DNA of 64,000 nucleotides from CAWDDG01 sp963801065. GTDB taxonomy: Bacteria; Actinomycetota; Actinomycetes; Jiangellales; Jiangellaceae. A program made the position numbers and the translations under genes. This document shows positions 41,267-51,065 of this stretch, one piece after another. Below the pieces are notes generated by a model. That model was not told the DNA's origin. It did no database searches and saw nothing but the letters and a program-made list of their open reading frames with translations. The first letter of the stretch is position 1, and each line of letters begins with the position of its first letter. Location: positions 186,001 through 250,000 of the forward strand of contig CAWDDG010000003.1 in NCBI GenBank assembly GCA_963801065.1, written 5' to 3'.

Positions 41267-43336
41267 GTGGCCCGCAGCCTCTACGTCGCCTCCCCGGAGG
41301 GCGAGACAGGCAAGGCCACTGTCGCGCTCGGCCTGTTGGATCTCTTGACGCGGCGCGTCGGCCGGGTGGGGGTGTTCCGCCCAATAGTGCGCTCAGGGGA
41401 CCGGCCTGACTACGTCCTCGAGCTACTGCTGGACCACGACGGTGTCGACCTGTCCTACGAGGTGTGCGCCGGAGTCACCTACGACGACGTGCACGCGGAG
41501 CCCGACGCCGCCATGGCGGCCATCGTCGACCGCTACCACGCGGCCGCAAGGTCGTGCGCTGCGATGGTGATCGTTGGCAGCGACTACACCGACGTCGGGA
41601 ACCCGACCGAGTTCTCGTACAACACCCGGATCGCGGTCAACCTCGGCGCACCGGTCGTACTCGTCGTCCACGGCCGGGACCGCTCCCCCGCAGAGGTGCG
41701 GACGGTGGCAGATCTCGCGGTCACGGAGCTTGCCGCACAGTTCAGCCGGCTCGTCGCCATCGTCGCCAACCGGGTCGATCCGGGCCAGACCGCCGCCGTC
41801 CGAGAAGCGCTTGCGACCAAGGTTCCGACCTACGCGATCCCGGACGAGCCGCTACTGACCGCGCCGACCGTCGGTGATCTGATGGAGGCCTGCGGAGGTC
41901 GGCTCCGCAGTGGCGACCCCGTCATGCTGGAGCGGGAAGCGCTCGACGTGCTGGTCGCCGCGATGACGTTGCCCAACGTGCTCGACCGGCTCGTCGACGG
42001 GTGCGTGGTCGTGACCCCGGGCGACCGGACCGACGTGCTCTTGGGCGTGCTCATGGCGCATGCCTCGCAGACCTTCCCTTCGCTCGCAGGCGTCGTCCTC
42101 AACGGTGGGTTCGAGCTTCCGGCTCAGGTGGCGCAGCTCATCGAGGGCTTGGGCCCGCGCCTTCCGATCGTCGCCACCGACGGCGGCACGTACGAGACCG
42201 CCACCCGACTCGGGAGCGCTCGGGGGAGGCTCTCACGGGAGTCACCGCGCAAGGTCGAGACCGCTCTCGCGCTGTTCGACGACCATGTCGACGGACCCGA
42301 GCTGCTCCGCCAGCTCGACCTGACCCGTAGCGACGTCGTGACCCCGCTCATGTTCGAGCACGAGCTCCTCGACCGGGCCCGGGCGCAGCGCCGGCGCATC
42401 GTCCTGCCCGAGGGCGACGAGGAGCGCATCCTCCGCGCAGCCGACACCCTACTTCGGCGGGGTGTCGCCGACCTCACCTTGCTCGGCCACCCGGCCGACA
42501 TCCGGGCGAAGGCCAACCAGCTCGGGCTCGACGTCCGGGCCGCGACAGTGGTGGACCCGTACGACCCGGAGCTGCGCGAACGGTTTGCTAGGGAATACGC
42601 ACGGCTGCGTGCGCACAAGGGGATGACCGTCGAGGCGGCTCGCGATGTCGTCGTCGACGTCTCCTACTTCGCCACGATGATGGTGCTGCTCGGGCTCGCC
42701 GACGGCATGGTCTCCGGCTCGGTTCACACGACTGCGCACACGATCCGGCCGGCCTTCGAGATCGTGAAGACGCCGCCCGGGGTGTCCATTGTTTCCAGCG
42801 TGTTCTTCATGTGCCTTCAGGACCGTGTCCTCGTCTACGGCGATTGCGCGGTGAATCCGGACCCGACCGCCGAGCAGCTCGCTGACATCGCGATCTCGTC
42901 CGCCGGCACGGCTGCTCAGTTCGGCGTCGAGCCGCGGATCGCCATGCTGTCGTATTCGACCGGCGAGTCCGGTGCCGGGGCGGAGGTCGACAAGGTGCGG
43001 CAGGCGACGGCCCTGGTTCGAGAACGCCGTCCGGACCTGTCCGTGGACGGTCCCATCCAGTACGACGCGGCCATCGACGCGAGCGTGGCGCAGACCAAGC
43101 TGCCCGACAGCGAGGTCGCCGGCCGGGCGACGGTGTTCGTCTTCCCCGATCTCAACACCGGCAACAACACCTACAAGGCGGTCCAACGCTCCGCCGGCGC
43201 CATTGCTGTCGGGCCCGTCCTCCAGGGCCTGCGCAAGCCGGTCAACGACCTGTCCCGGGGTGCGCTCGTGCGCGACATCGTCAACACGGTGGCGATCACG
43301 GCCATCCAGGCCGCGACCGCCAACGCCGATAGGTGA
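41267..43336 (+). CDS. pta: phosphate acetyltransferase, long form with N-terminal P-loop-like domain
   Basis: Interconverts acetyl phosphate and acetyl-CoA. At 689 residues it is the long form: an N-terminal BioD/P-loop-like domain (YVASPEGETGKATVALGLL), a DRTGG-type middle domain, and the catalytic PTA_PTB domain from about residue 360, opening RIVLPEGDEERIL and holding GLADGMVSGSVHTTAHTIRP and MLSYSTGESGAG. The start could also be an ATG at 41225, but the GTG at 41267 follows TACGCT by seven bases. AckA is encoded downstream, separated by a frameshifted gene. Confidence 0.95.
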   Translation: MARSLYVASPEGETGKATVALGLLDLLTRRVGRVGVFRPIVRSGDRPDYVLELLLDHDGVDLSYEVCAGVTYDDVHAEPDAAMAAIVDRYHAAARSCAAMVIVGSDYTDVGNPTEFSYNTRIAVNLGAPVVLVVHGRDRSPAEVRTVADLAVTELAAQFSRLVAIVANRVDPGQTAAVREALATKVPTYAIPDEPLLTAPTVGDLMEACGGRLRSGDPVMLEREALDVLVAAMTLPNVLDRLVDGCVVVTPGDRTDVLLGVLMAHASQTFPSLAGVVLNGGFELPAQVAQLIEGLGPRLPIVATDGGTYETATRLGSARGRLSRESPRKVETALALFDDHVDGPELLRQLDLTRSDVVTPLMFEHELLDRARAQRRRIVLPEGDEERILRAADTLLRRGVADLTLLGHPADIRAKANQLGLDVRAATVVDPYDPELRERFAREYARLRAHKGMTVEAARDVVVDVSYFATMMVLLGLADGMVSGSVHTTAHTIRPAFEIVKTPPGVSIVSSVFFMCLQDRVLVYGDCAVNPDPTAEQLADIAISSAGTAAQFGVEPRIAMLSYSTGESGAGAEVDKVRQATALVRERRPDLSVDGPIQYDAAIDASVAQTKLPDSEVAGRATVFVFPDLNTGNNTYKAVQRSAGAIAVGPVLQGLRKPVNDLSRGALVRDIVNTVAITAIQAATANADR

Positions 43337-43367
43337 TCGCGTGCAGTTGACCAGGCGGCCATTCCGC

Positions 43368-44331
43368 TCAGCGCGCAGCGAGCCTCAGGACGTCGTCGAG
43401 CTGAGCCATCGCGATCTCGACCACCGGTGCGGGGGACATGCCGATGCTGTGCGCGCCCGCCGCCTCGAGCGCCTCGATGTGCGCGACGGCGTCGTCGAGG
43501 GTCCCGATCGGGCCGATCTCCATCCACCAGTCCGACGGCATGGTCGCAAGACCATGGAGTCCCTGCTGGTCGTGGCGCGCCGCGAGATCGTCGAAGAACG
43601 GCAGCAGACGCAGCGCCATATTCGGCTCGTCGAGCTGGGACGCCAACCAGGGCGCCATCGTCTCGTACGCGCCGGCCCGGTCGTCGTCGATGCAGAGCAC
43701 CGAGAAGACCGCCACCTGGAAGCCGCCGGGATTGCCGGCACTGCTCGAGGGCCCAGCGGACGTACGTCGGGGTAGCCGGCTCGGGGGCCAGCACGACGCC
43801 GCCGGCCGACCGACCCGCCATTGCCAAGGATTTCGGCCCGCTGACGCCCGCAAGCAGCGGGGGCGGGTCGGCAGGAGGCTGCGCGAGTTCCACGTCGTCG
43901 AGGTGCACATGCTGGCCATGCATCGTCACCCGGTCGCCGTCGAGCAGACGCCGGACGGCGACGAGCACCTCTTCCAGCGTTGTGACCGGGGACGCGGGCT
44001 TGGCGCCCATCTGCTGCATCCAGGTCTGCACCCCGTGTCCGATGCCTGGCAGCACCCGACCCGGAGCGAGCCCGCACAACGTCGCGATCTCCATCGCCGT
44101 GACCGCCGCGTTGCGGGCGACCGCGGGCAGAATTCCGATGCCCACCCGCAGCCGGTCGGTCACGGCCAGCGCCGACGCCGCCAGACTCACGCCGGTGGTG
44201 TAGAAGCAGTCCTCGATGACCCAGAGTTGATCCGCTCCGCCGTGCTCGAGGCGCCGAGCGAACTCGGTCACCAGCGGCGGCGGGAAGGTTCGGTCGAAGC
44301 AGATTCCGATCTCGGCGCGACTCGCAGTCAC
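43368..44331 (-). pseudogene. LLM-class flavin-dependent oxidoreductase, frameshifted
   Basis: A luciferase-like F420- or FMN-dependent enzyme. The first frame from the GTG at 44331 reads IGICFDRTFPPPLVTEFARR, DQLWVIEDCFYTTG, RLRVGIGILPA, and GVSGPKSLAMAGRSAGG and breaks after ALEQCR. The second frame continues NPGGFQVAVFSVL to a proper family end (GPIGTLDDAVAHIEALEAAGA) at 43368. One extra base near 43736-43742 explains it. Together they give about 320 residues, the normal length. Either a sequencing error or a recent loss. A TAGGTT hexamer six bases upstream of the GTG suggests its own promoter. It lies between pta and ackA. Confidence 0.75.
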
Positions 44332-44381
44332 CGCCGCAACCTATCGTCGGCCGCCGACAACGCCGCGGGACGAGTCATGGC

Positions 44382-45578
44382 ATGAGTCGAACTGTGTTGG
44401 TCCTCAACTGTGGCTCGTCGTCGATCAAGTACCAGCTCGTCGACATCGCCGGCGGTGGCGTCGCCGCCAGCGGGCTGGTCGAACGCATCGGTGAGCAGGC
44501 CGGGCACCTGTATCACGAGGGACCGGACGGGAACCTCGACCGCGACGAGACCATCGCGGACCACGAAGCCGGTCTCGACACGGTCCTGGCGGCCTTCGCG
44601 GAGACGGGTGCCTCGTTGACAGACTCCGGCGTCGGTGCGGTCGGACACCGGGTCGTTCACGGCGGCGACCGGTTCGCCGAGCCGGTGCTGATCACCGACG
44701 AGGTCATCGAGACCATCGAGGCCGAGTCCGACCTCGCCCCCCTCCACAACCCCGCGAATCTGGCCGGCATCCGCGTGGCGCGGGCTGCGCTGCCCGACAT
44801 CCCGCAGGTCGCCGTGTTCGACACGGCGTTCCACCAGACGCTGCCGCCGCACGCCTTCACCTATGCAGTGCCGGACGTTTGGCGCACCGCACATGGCGTG
44901 CGCCGGTACGGCTTCCACGGCACGTCGGTCGAGTACGTCAGCCGCAAGGCGGCCGACATGCTCGGGCGCAGCACCGGGGACTGCAATCTCGTCGTCCTGC
45001 ACCTCGGCAACGGCGCCAGCGCCACAGCCGTCGCCGGCGGCCGCAGCGTCGACACCTCGATGGGGCTCACCCCGCTCGAGGGCCTGGTGATGGGCACCCG
45101 GAGCGGTGACGTCGACCCTGCGGTGGTGGCATACCTGATCCGCGTCGCCCGCATGTCCGCCGAGGATGTCGACGACCAGCTCAACCGGGAGAGCGGGCTG
45201 CTCGGGCTGGCCGGTGCAAACGACATGCGCGAGGTGCACCGACGCGCAGATTCCGGTGACCAGGCGGCGCTGCTGGCGCTGGAGGTGTACTGCTACCGCA
45301 TCCGTAAATACGTGGGCGCCTACTACGCCGCCCTCGGTCGCGTCGATGGGATCGTCTTCACCGCAGGGGTGGGCGAGAACGACCCGGAGGTCCGGGCCCG
45401 GGCGCTCGGCGGGCTCGAGCGGCTCGGCATCGAGGTCGACCCGGTGCTCAACACGTCGCCGCAGCGGGATGCTCACACCATCTCGCCCGACGGCGCCGAC
45501 ATCGCCGTCATGGTGATACCCACCAACGAGGAACTCGAGATCGCCCGCCAGGCACTCGCGGTTGCAATCAGCCGCTAG
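44382..45578 (+). CDS. ackA: acetate kinase
   Basis: Phosphorylates acetate to acetyl phosphate. VLVLNCGSSSIKYQLVD at residues 4-20 is signature 1; signature 2 is near HRVVHGGDRF; the phosphate-binding GFHGTSVEYVS and the catalytic Asp/Arg region are present, as is HLGNGASATAVAGGRSVDTSM. GENDPEVRARAL is the C-terminal motif. The length of 398 residues is normal. With pta it forms the acetate-acetyl-CoA pathway. Confidence 0.95.
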   Translation: MSRTVLVLNCGSSSIKYQLVDIAGGGVAASGLVERIGEQAGHLYHEGPDGNLDRDETIADHEAGLDTVLAAFAETGASLTDSGVGAVGHRVVHGGDRFAEPVLITDEVIETIEAESDLAPLHNPANLAGIRVARAALPDIPQVAVFDTAFHQTLPPHAFTYAVPDVWRTAHGVRRYGFHGTSVEYVSRKAADMLGRSTGDCNLVVLHLGNGASATAVAGGRSVDTSMGLTPLEGLVMGTRSGDVDPAVVAYLIRVARMSAEDVDDQLNRESGLLGLAGANDMREVHRRADSGDQAALLALEVYCYRIRKYVGAYYAALGRVDGIVFTAGVGENDPEVRARALGGLERLGIEVDPVLNTSPQRDAHTISPDGADIAVMVIPTNEELEIARQALAVAISR

Positions 45579-45656
45579 CCGAGCGTCACCCCGTCGAGCG
45601 CAGGAGTCTGTGCCGGCTCTTGCCAGCCGACGCGCGCGCTCGGCCGCTCTGATTGA

Positions 45657-45750
45657 ACGTGGCACGCTGAGCCGCTCCACAAAGCATGACGAACCGCCGT
45701 GTCGAGCGACGGCATGGCGTGCCATCAACGACGGTCAGACGTGCCACGCC
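45657..45750. terminator. large hairpin between convergent ackA and deoA
   Basis: CGTGGCACG near 45659 pairs with CGTGCCACG near 45741, extended by partly matching flanks (GCTCAG and GGTCAGA). An inner ATGGC-GTGCCAT is near 45712-45725. It stands midway between convergent genes, so a bidirectional terminator or a repeat element is likely. There is no T-run. Confidence 0.4.
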
Positions 45751-45824
45751 GGAATTGTCACGCATGCGCCCGGGTCCCCGACGACGATGGTGCCCTCAGC
45801 GAACCGGGTCTCCGCTCAGCCGGG

Positions 45825-47117
45825 TCAGTCCACCCGCTCGATCACAAGCGGCGGCAGGTCGGGGCGCGAACCCCGCGGCACGATCTGATAGGCGCCCTCC
45901 AATGCCTCCAACGCACGCTCGAACCGGGCCGGCTCGTCTGTGTGCAGCGTGAGCAACGGCTCGCCTGCCCGCAGGAGCGCACCCGGCTTGACGTGCATCT
46001 CCACACCGGCTCCGGCCTGGACCGGGTCCTCCTTGCGGGCCCGGCCGGCGCCGAGCCGCCACGCGGCGACGCCCACGCCGTACGCGTCGAGGCTGGCCAG
46101 CACGCCCTCGGCCGGGGCCAGGACCGTGTGTGTCTCGGTCGCGACCGGTAGCGGAGCGTCCGGGTCGCCGCCCTGCGCGGCGATCATGGATCGCCACACA
46201 TCCATCGCCGACCCGTCCTTCAGGGCGTCCGAGGGGTCCTTCGACCCGTCCAGGCCGGCCGCCGACAGCATCTCCCGGGCCAGCGTCACGGTGAGATCCA
46301 CGACGTCCTGCGGGCCACCTCCGGCGAGTACCTCGACGGACTCGCGCACTTCCAGCGCATTTCCTGCGGTCAGCCCGAGCGGGGTCTCCATGTTCGTCAG
46401 CAGCGCGACGGTGCGCACGCCCGCGTCGGTGCCCAGGTCGACCATGGCCCGGGCCAGTTCCTCAGCCGACTCCACGTCCTTCATGAACGCGCCGGAGCCC
46501 ACCTTGACGTCGAGGACGAGCGCGCCGGTGCCTTCCGCGATCTTCTTGCTCATGATCGACGACGCGATCAGCGGAATCGCCTCGACCGTCCCGGTGACGT
46601 CGCGTAGCGCGTACAGCTTCTTGTCGGCAGGCGCCAGATCGTCGCCGGCCGCGCACACGACTGCGCCCACTGATCGAAGCTGCGCGAGCATCTCGTCACG
46701 GGACAGAGATGCCCGCCAGCCGGAGATCGACTCGAGCTTGTCCAGCGTCCCGCCGGTGTGCCCGAGCCCGCGGCCGGAGAGCTGCGGCACGGCCGCGCCG
46801 CACGCCCCGACCGTCGGCGCGAGCGGCAGAGTGATCTTGTCGCCGACGCCGCCGGTGGAGTGTTTGTCGGTAGTCGGCCGATCGACGGCCGACCAGTCCA
46901 TGCGCGAGCCACTCGCGACCATCGCCGCCGTCCAGCGCGCGACCTCGCTCCTCGACATGCCGCGGAGAAGGATCGCCATCGCCAGCGCCGACATCTGCTC
47001 GTCCGCGACCACACCGCGGGTGTATGCGTCGACCACCCAGTCAATCTGCTCGTCGGCAAGCTCACCGCCGTCGCGTTTGGTTCGGATCACGTCGACGGTG
47101 TCGAATCGCTCGGTCAC
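45825..47117 (-). CDS. deoA: thymidine phosphorylase
   Basis: Splits thymidine and deoxyuridine with phosphate. The family signature SGRGLGHTGGTLDKLESI is near residue 110, preceded by DKHSTGGVGDKITLPLAP, the phosphate loop. KKLYALRDVTGTVE and SIMSKKIAEGTGALVLDVKVGSGAFMK are typical. The C-terminal domain (MHVKPGALLRAGEPLLTLH) is present; the total of 430 residues is normal. The GTG at 47117 has a GGAGG site. It is in the same strand order as the nucleoside importer and cdd, about 100 bases downstream of a small membrane gene. Confidence 0.95.
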   Translation of the reverse strand: MTERFDTVDVIRTKRDGGELADEQIDWVVDAYTRGVVADEQMSALAMAILLRGMSRSEVARWTAAMVASGSRMDWSAVDRPTTDKHSTGGVGDKITLPLAPTVGACGAAVPQLSGRGLGHTGGTLDKLESISGWRASLSRDEMLAQLRSVGAVVCAAGDDLAPADKKLYALRDVTGTVEAIPLIASSIMSKKIAEGTGALVLDVKVGSGAFMKDVESAEELARAMVDLGTDAGVRTVALLTNMETPLGLTAGNALEVRESVEVLAGGGPQDVVDLTVTLAREMLSAAGLDGSKDPSDALKDGSAMDVWRSMIAAQGGDPDAPLPVATETHTVLAPAEGVLASLDAYGVGVAAWRLGAGRARKEDPVQAGAGVEMHVKPGALLRAGEPLLTLHTDEPARFERALEALEGAYQIVPRGSRPDLPPLVIERVD

Positions 47118-47220
47118 GCCCTCGATCCTCCCCGACCAGGGGGATCGCGGCCAACCACTCAGCCGCCGGCGAACAACGTCGCTGGGCGGCGGCGTGCTCG
47201 GCGGCTTAGCCGTCCCGGAT

Positions 47221-47607
47221 TCACCGCCCGAAATGCTCGCGCGCCTCGGGGCGGAGAAGCGCCCAGAGCCCCAGCCCGGGGCCGAGCAGCTGGCCGATGA
47301 ACCATGACTCCCGCTCGACGATGGCCCGCACGACCCAGCCGACGAGAAGGACGGCGAGCACAACCATGGCGGCCAGGTAGGCCCACCGCTCGCCCATACG
47401 AAGTCGCCAGCCGACGAGTACCAGCACTGCCCCTGCGGCCATCACCACCATGCTCGCCAGCGCTGCGCCGGTATCAGGATCCGCGACACCGATCGTGCCG
47501 GCGGCAAGAGCGACGACTCCGACGACGAGCATGACCAGTGCGACGAGGCTCACGCTGCGCGGAAGCCCGTTCCGCACCTGTGGTGGCCGACCACCGCCGT
47601 CGCTCAC
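47221..47607 (-). CDS. small membrane protein with three to four helices, unknown
   Basis: A 128-residue protein with hydrophobic stretches at about residues 18-35, 43-62, 70-88 and a weaker one near 105. No sequence motif that I recognise. The GTG start overlaps the cdd stop by four bases (GTGA), so it is translated with the cytidine deaminase. It lies inside the nucleoside import and breakdown operon, between cdd and deoA, which suggests an accessory role but does not show one. Confidence 0.75.
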   Translation of the reverse strand: MSDGGGRPPQVRNGLPRSVSLVALVMLVVGVVALAAGTIGVADPDTGAALASMVVMAAGAVLVLVGWRLRMGERWAYLAAMVVLAVLLVGWVVRAIVERESWFIGQLLGPGLGLWALLRPEAREHFGR

Positions 47608-47993
47608 GTCTGCAGGTCCTCGGCGTCGAAGGCCTGCGGCAGCACGTCGCGCATCGTCAGGACGCCCTCGGGCGTGTCGACGAGCAGGTCCGGCCCGCCA
47701 TGCTCCCAGAGCAGCTGCCGACACCGGCCACACGGCATCAGCCGCTGCCCGTGACCACCGACGCAGGTGAACGCGACCAGCCGCCCGCCTCCGCCCGCGT
47801 GCAGCGACGACACCACGCCACATTCAGCGCAGAGCGCGACTCCGTACGCCGCGTTCTCGACGTTGCACCCGACCACGACGCGGCCGTCGTCGACCAGGGC
47901 GGCTGCACCCACCGGGAACCGCGAGTACGGGGCGTACGCACGCTCGACGACCTCCGCGGCCGCCGCCCGCAGGGCATCCCAGTCGACACTCAA
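47604..47993 (-). CDS. cdd: cytidine deaminase
   Basis: Converts cytidine and deoxycytidine to uridine forms. GCNVENAAYG near residue 43, the catalytic glutamate in CAECG near 57 and PCGRCRQLL near 88 supply the three zinc cysteines. At 129 residues it is the homotetrameric form. A closely related, damaged copy begins at 48706. It is coupled to the small membrane protein downstream. Confidence 0.95.
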   Translation of the reverse strand: MSVDWDALRAAAAEVVERAYAPYSRFPVGAAALVDDGRVVVGCNVENAAYGVALCAECGVVSSLHAGGGGRLVAFTCVGGHGQRLMPCGRCRQLLWEHGGPDLLVDTPEGVLTMRDVLPQAFDAEDLQT

Positions 47994-48030
47994 CCGTCGC
48001 GCTCCGCGTCTCGCTGCACCCTTCCTGCGC

Positions 48031-48333
48031 TCACGACTTCACGTACGGCTCGCCGTCGGCCGCCGGTGCGCGCACCCGTCCGACCAGACCGGCCACGGCG
48101 AAGATCGTCGCAAGGTACGGCGCCATCAGCATGAACTCGCTCGGAATCGGCGTGCCGATGATGCCGAGCACGCTCTGCAGCGTGTTGGCGAAGCCGAACA
48201 GCAGAGCTGCGCCGAGGGCTCCGAACGGGCTCCAGCGGCCGAAGATCATGGCGGCCAGCGCGATGAAGCCCTGCCCGGCCGTCATCTCGCGGCCGAAAGC
48301 ACCGACCGAGCTGATCACGGGAAAGATCGGCGG
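48031..48333 (-). pseudogene. C-terminal fragment of a nucleoside ABC permease, joined to the damaged cdd copy
   Basis: About 100 residues that match only the end of a NupQ-type permease: SSVGAFGREMTAGQGFIALA, AMIFGRWSPFGALGAALLFG, and a C-terminus APAADGEPYVKS. The intact permease upstream has the corresponding AAMIFGNWRPGG and MPAADGQVY. There is no start codon of its own; it runs in frame out of the cdd-like gene (LLPSAFDP into IFPVISS). Without the first four fifths it cannot be a permease. Confidence 0.75.
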
Positions 48334-48706
48334 ATCGAAGGCGCTGGGCAGCAGATCCGCCAACCGGACCGCGCCCGCTGGGGTGTCGACGAGCAGCTCG
48401 GGCCCCGCCGTTCTCCCACAGCAGCTGGCGGCACCGTCCGCACGGCATCAGCCGCTGCCCGGCGCCGCCGACACAGGTGATGGCAACCAGCCGCCCGCCA
48501 CCACTAGCGTGCAGCGAGGCCACCAGCCCGCACTCGGCGCACAGCCCCACGCCGTACGCGGCGTTCTCCATGTTGCACCCGACGACCATCCGGCCGTCGT
48601 CGACCAGCCCGGCCGCACCAACCGGGAAGTCGGAGTACGGCGCGTAGGCCGAGGCCATGACCTTGGTAGCCAAGCTCTGCAGAGGTTCCCAGTCGACCGC
48701 CGTCAT
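48334..48706 (-). pseudogene. second cytidine deaminase copy, frameshifted and fused to a permease fragment
   Basis: From the ATG at 48706 the frame reads YAPYSDFPVGAAGLVDDGRM, GCNMENAAYG, CAECG and PCGRCRQLLWENGG, all cdd motifs, and is roughly three quarters identical by eye to the intact cdd at 47604. One extra base in the CCCC run at 48403-48406 (plus strand) shifts the frame just before the end. The restored frame reads PELLVDTPAGAVRLADLLPS, the normal cdd end, then runs directly into the permease fragment. The start overlaps the upstream permease stop (ATGA), as an intact cdd in this operon would. Confidence 0.75.
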
Positions 48707-49962
48707 CCGGCGGTCCCGCGTCTGTATACCTGGCCGTCAGCCGCGGGCATTCGCAGCCGCTGCGACGCGAACGCCAGCACGAACAGGGTCGTCACGTAGG
48801 GCGTCATCCGGGTGAAGTCACCAGGGACGGCCTCGATCGAGTAGTAGAGCGCTGCCGCTCCGAGAGCGATGACTGCCGCGACGCCAGCAGACACATGGCG
48901 CAGCCGCCGCCACTGCCAGATCGCGACGATCACCAGCAGTGCGGCGACGAGAATCAGCAAGGCGTGCACCGACTCACCACCACGGCGCAGACCAAGCGTC
49001 TCCGTATAGCCGAAGAGACCCGAGCCGGCCAGCAGCCCGCCGGGTCGCCAGTTGCCGAAGATCATCGCGGCCAGGCCGATGTAGCCGCGGCCGCCTGTCT
49101 GGCCGTCGCGGTAGTTGCTCGACGCCACCAGGGCAAGGAATCCGCCGCCCAGTCCGGCGAGACCTCCGGACACGAGCACGGCGATGAACTTGTAGCGGTA
49201 GACGTTGACGCCGAGCGTCTCTGCAGCCGCCGGGCTCTCACCACACGAGCGCAGCCGCAGGCCGAACGCGGTCCGCCAGAGTACGAAGTAGGTGAGGACG
49301 AACAGCAGCAGTGCGAGCAGCACAAGCAGCGACAGTTCCGTTACCAGCGCCCGCAGGCCCGCGGCCAACTCGGACACGAAGAAGATGCCGCTGCCCTCGA
49401 TGTCGCCCAAGGCGTCGGAGAGCGGCTCGATCGTGATGGAACTGACGTCGCCCAGCGTGGGTGACTGAGTCTGGCCGCCGCCGGGGAGCCCGGCGAACGT
49501 CAGCGCCGCAAGATACTGCGTCGCTCCGAGCGCGATGATGTTGATCGCGACACCGGAGATGATGTGGTCGACGCCGAAGAGCACCGTCGCGACCGCGTGG
49601 ATCAGGCCGCCGATCGCCCCCATGGCGATCGCGCCCAGCACTCCTGCCCACGGACCGTAGTGGAAGCCGAGGTACCCGGCCCCAAAGGTGCCGAGGATCA
49701 TCATGCCCTCGAGGCCGATGTTGACGACGCCGGCTCGCTCCGACCACAACCCGCCCAGGCCGGCGAGGGCGATCGGCACCGTAGCGATGATCGTCGCCCG
49801 TATGGTGCCGGACGACGCCAGGTCGTCGGCCCCGGTGACCAGCTGAAGCACGGAGAGCAGGAACAGCGCGGCCGCAAGGCCGATCAGGATCCACCAGGGT
49901 GAGATCCGGCCCTTAGGCCGGATGGCGGCCAGCCGGTCCTTAGCCGAGGCGAGGGTGCTCAT
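48703..49962 (-). CDS. nucleoside ABC transporter permease (NupQ/YufQ-like)
   Basis: A 419-residue membrane protein of the BPD_transp_2 type with about ten helices. SERAGVVNIGLEGMMILGTF and GAIGGLIHAVATVLFGVDHI, GVAINIIALGATQYL are typical, as is GLAAMIFGNWRPGG near the end. It is longer than most at the C-terminus because of extra hydrophobic residues between the last conserved segments. It overlaps the partner permease by four bases and forms the channel with it. Confidence 0.92.
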   Translation of the reverse strand: MSTLASAKDRLAAIRPKGRISPWWILIGLAAALFLLSVLQLVTGADDLASSGTIRATIIATVPIALAGLGGLWSERAGVVNIGLEGMMILGTFGAGYLGFHYGPWAGVLGAIAMGAIGGLIHAVATVLFGVDHIISGVAINIIALGATQYLAALTFAGLPGGGQTQSPTLGDVSSITIEPLSDALGDIEGSGIFFVSELAAGLRALVTELSLLVLLALLLFVLTYFVLWRTAFGLRLRSCGESPAAAETLGVNVYRYKFIAVLVSGGLAGLGGGFLALVASSNYRDGQTGGRGYIGLAAMIFGNWRPGGLLAGSGLFGYTETLGLRRGGESVHALLILVAALLVIVAIWQWRRLRHVSAGVAAVIALGAAALYYSIEAVPGDFTRMTPYVTTLFVLAFASQRLRMPAADGQVYRRGTAG

Positions 49963-51065
49963 GCCGACACCTCCGCCTTCTCGCCGGCGGTGCGCTCCAG
50001 GGCCTGCGCGAACTGGCGTTGCTCTATCCGCACGCCGATGCGGCGCACGACCTCATAGGCGATGACGACGGTCAGCACGATGATGCCCTGGGTGATCTTG
50101 ACGATGTCGGGTGCGACACCGACGAGGATCTGCAGCGGGTTGGACTGCTCGTCGAGGAAGGCGAACAGCAGCGCACCAAGAGCGATGCCGATCGGGTGGT
50201 TGCGCCCCAGCAGCGCGATCGCGATCCCGGCAAAACCCAGCCCGGACTGGAACGTCGAGCCGTAGGAGTAGGCAGCACCGAACAGGATCGGCAACCCGAC
50301 CAGCCCGGCGATCCCACCCGAGATCAGCATCGTATAGATGATCATTCTCTTGGTGTTGATGCCGCTGGCGATCGCGGCTGTCTCCGACCGGCCGGTCGCT
50401 CGGAGGTCGAAGCCGAACCTCGTTCGGTTGAGCATGACCCAGTAGCCGATGCCCAGCAGGATCGCGATGAAGACGAAGCCGTAGACAGTGGTGCCCGCCT
50501 GGTCCGACAGTGAGAAGGCGGGGATGCGGCTGCCCTCCGGGATCTCCTTGGTGGCGATGATGTTGCTGCCCGGGTCCTCCACGGCCGACTCGCGCAGAAG
50601 GTAGGCCACCAGGAACGTGGAGATCGCGTTCAGCATGATCGTCGAGATGACCTCGCTGACACCTCGGCTGGCACGCAGCACGCCGGCGATTCCGGCCCAT
50701 GCCGCCCCCACCAGGATCGCAGCGACGACAGCCAGCACGGTGTTCAGGTAGCCGGGCAGCCACGCCTCGCCCGCCACGAATGCCGCGGCGAATGCGGCGA
50801 TGCGGTACTGCCCATCGACACCGATGTTGAACAAGTTCATCCGGAAGCCAACCGCGACAGCGAGTCCGGAGATGTAGAGCACGGTGGCGCTGTTGATGAT
50901 GTTGGCGATGTTGCGCGTTGCAGGGACCGAGAGGATCGTCGACCACACCTCGCCGACCGGGTCGCCCGCAACCAGCAGCACCAGGCTGGTGATGAGGAAC
51001 GCGGCTACTAGCGCCAGCACCGGGGCGGCGATACCGAGCGCGATGCGGGTCAAGCGCGGTGTCAT
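49959..51065 (-). CDS. nucleoside ABC transporter permease (NupP/YufP-like)
   Basis: A 368-residue membrane protein with about eight to nine helices. VGFRMNLFNIGVDGQYRIAA is the signature of this permease type, with GVLRASRGVSEVISTIMLNA and the family's FQSGLGFAGIAIALLGRNHP following. Overlaps the ATPase stop and the other permease start by four bases each, as in a compact import operon. Partner of the permease at 48703. Confidence 0.93.
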   Translation of the reverse strand: MTPRLTRIALGIAAPVLALVAAFLITSLVLLVAGDPVGEVWSTILSVPATRNIANIINSATVLYISGLAVAVGFRMNLFNIGVDGQYRIAAFAAAFVAGEAWLPGYLNTVLAVVAAILVGAAWAGIAGVLRASRGVSEVISTIMLNAISTFLVAYLLRESAVEDPGSNIIATKEIPEGSRIPAFSLSDQAGTTVYGFVFIAILLGIGYWVMLNRTRFGFDLRATGRSETAAIASGINTKRMIIYTMLISGGIAGLVGLPILFGAAYSYGSTFQSGLGFAGIAIALLGRNHPIGIALGALLFAFLDEQSNPLQILVGVAPDIVKITQGIIVLTVVIAYEVVRRIGVRIEQRQFAQALERTAGEKAEVSA

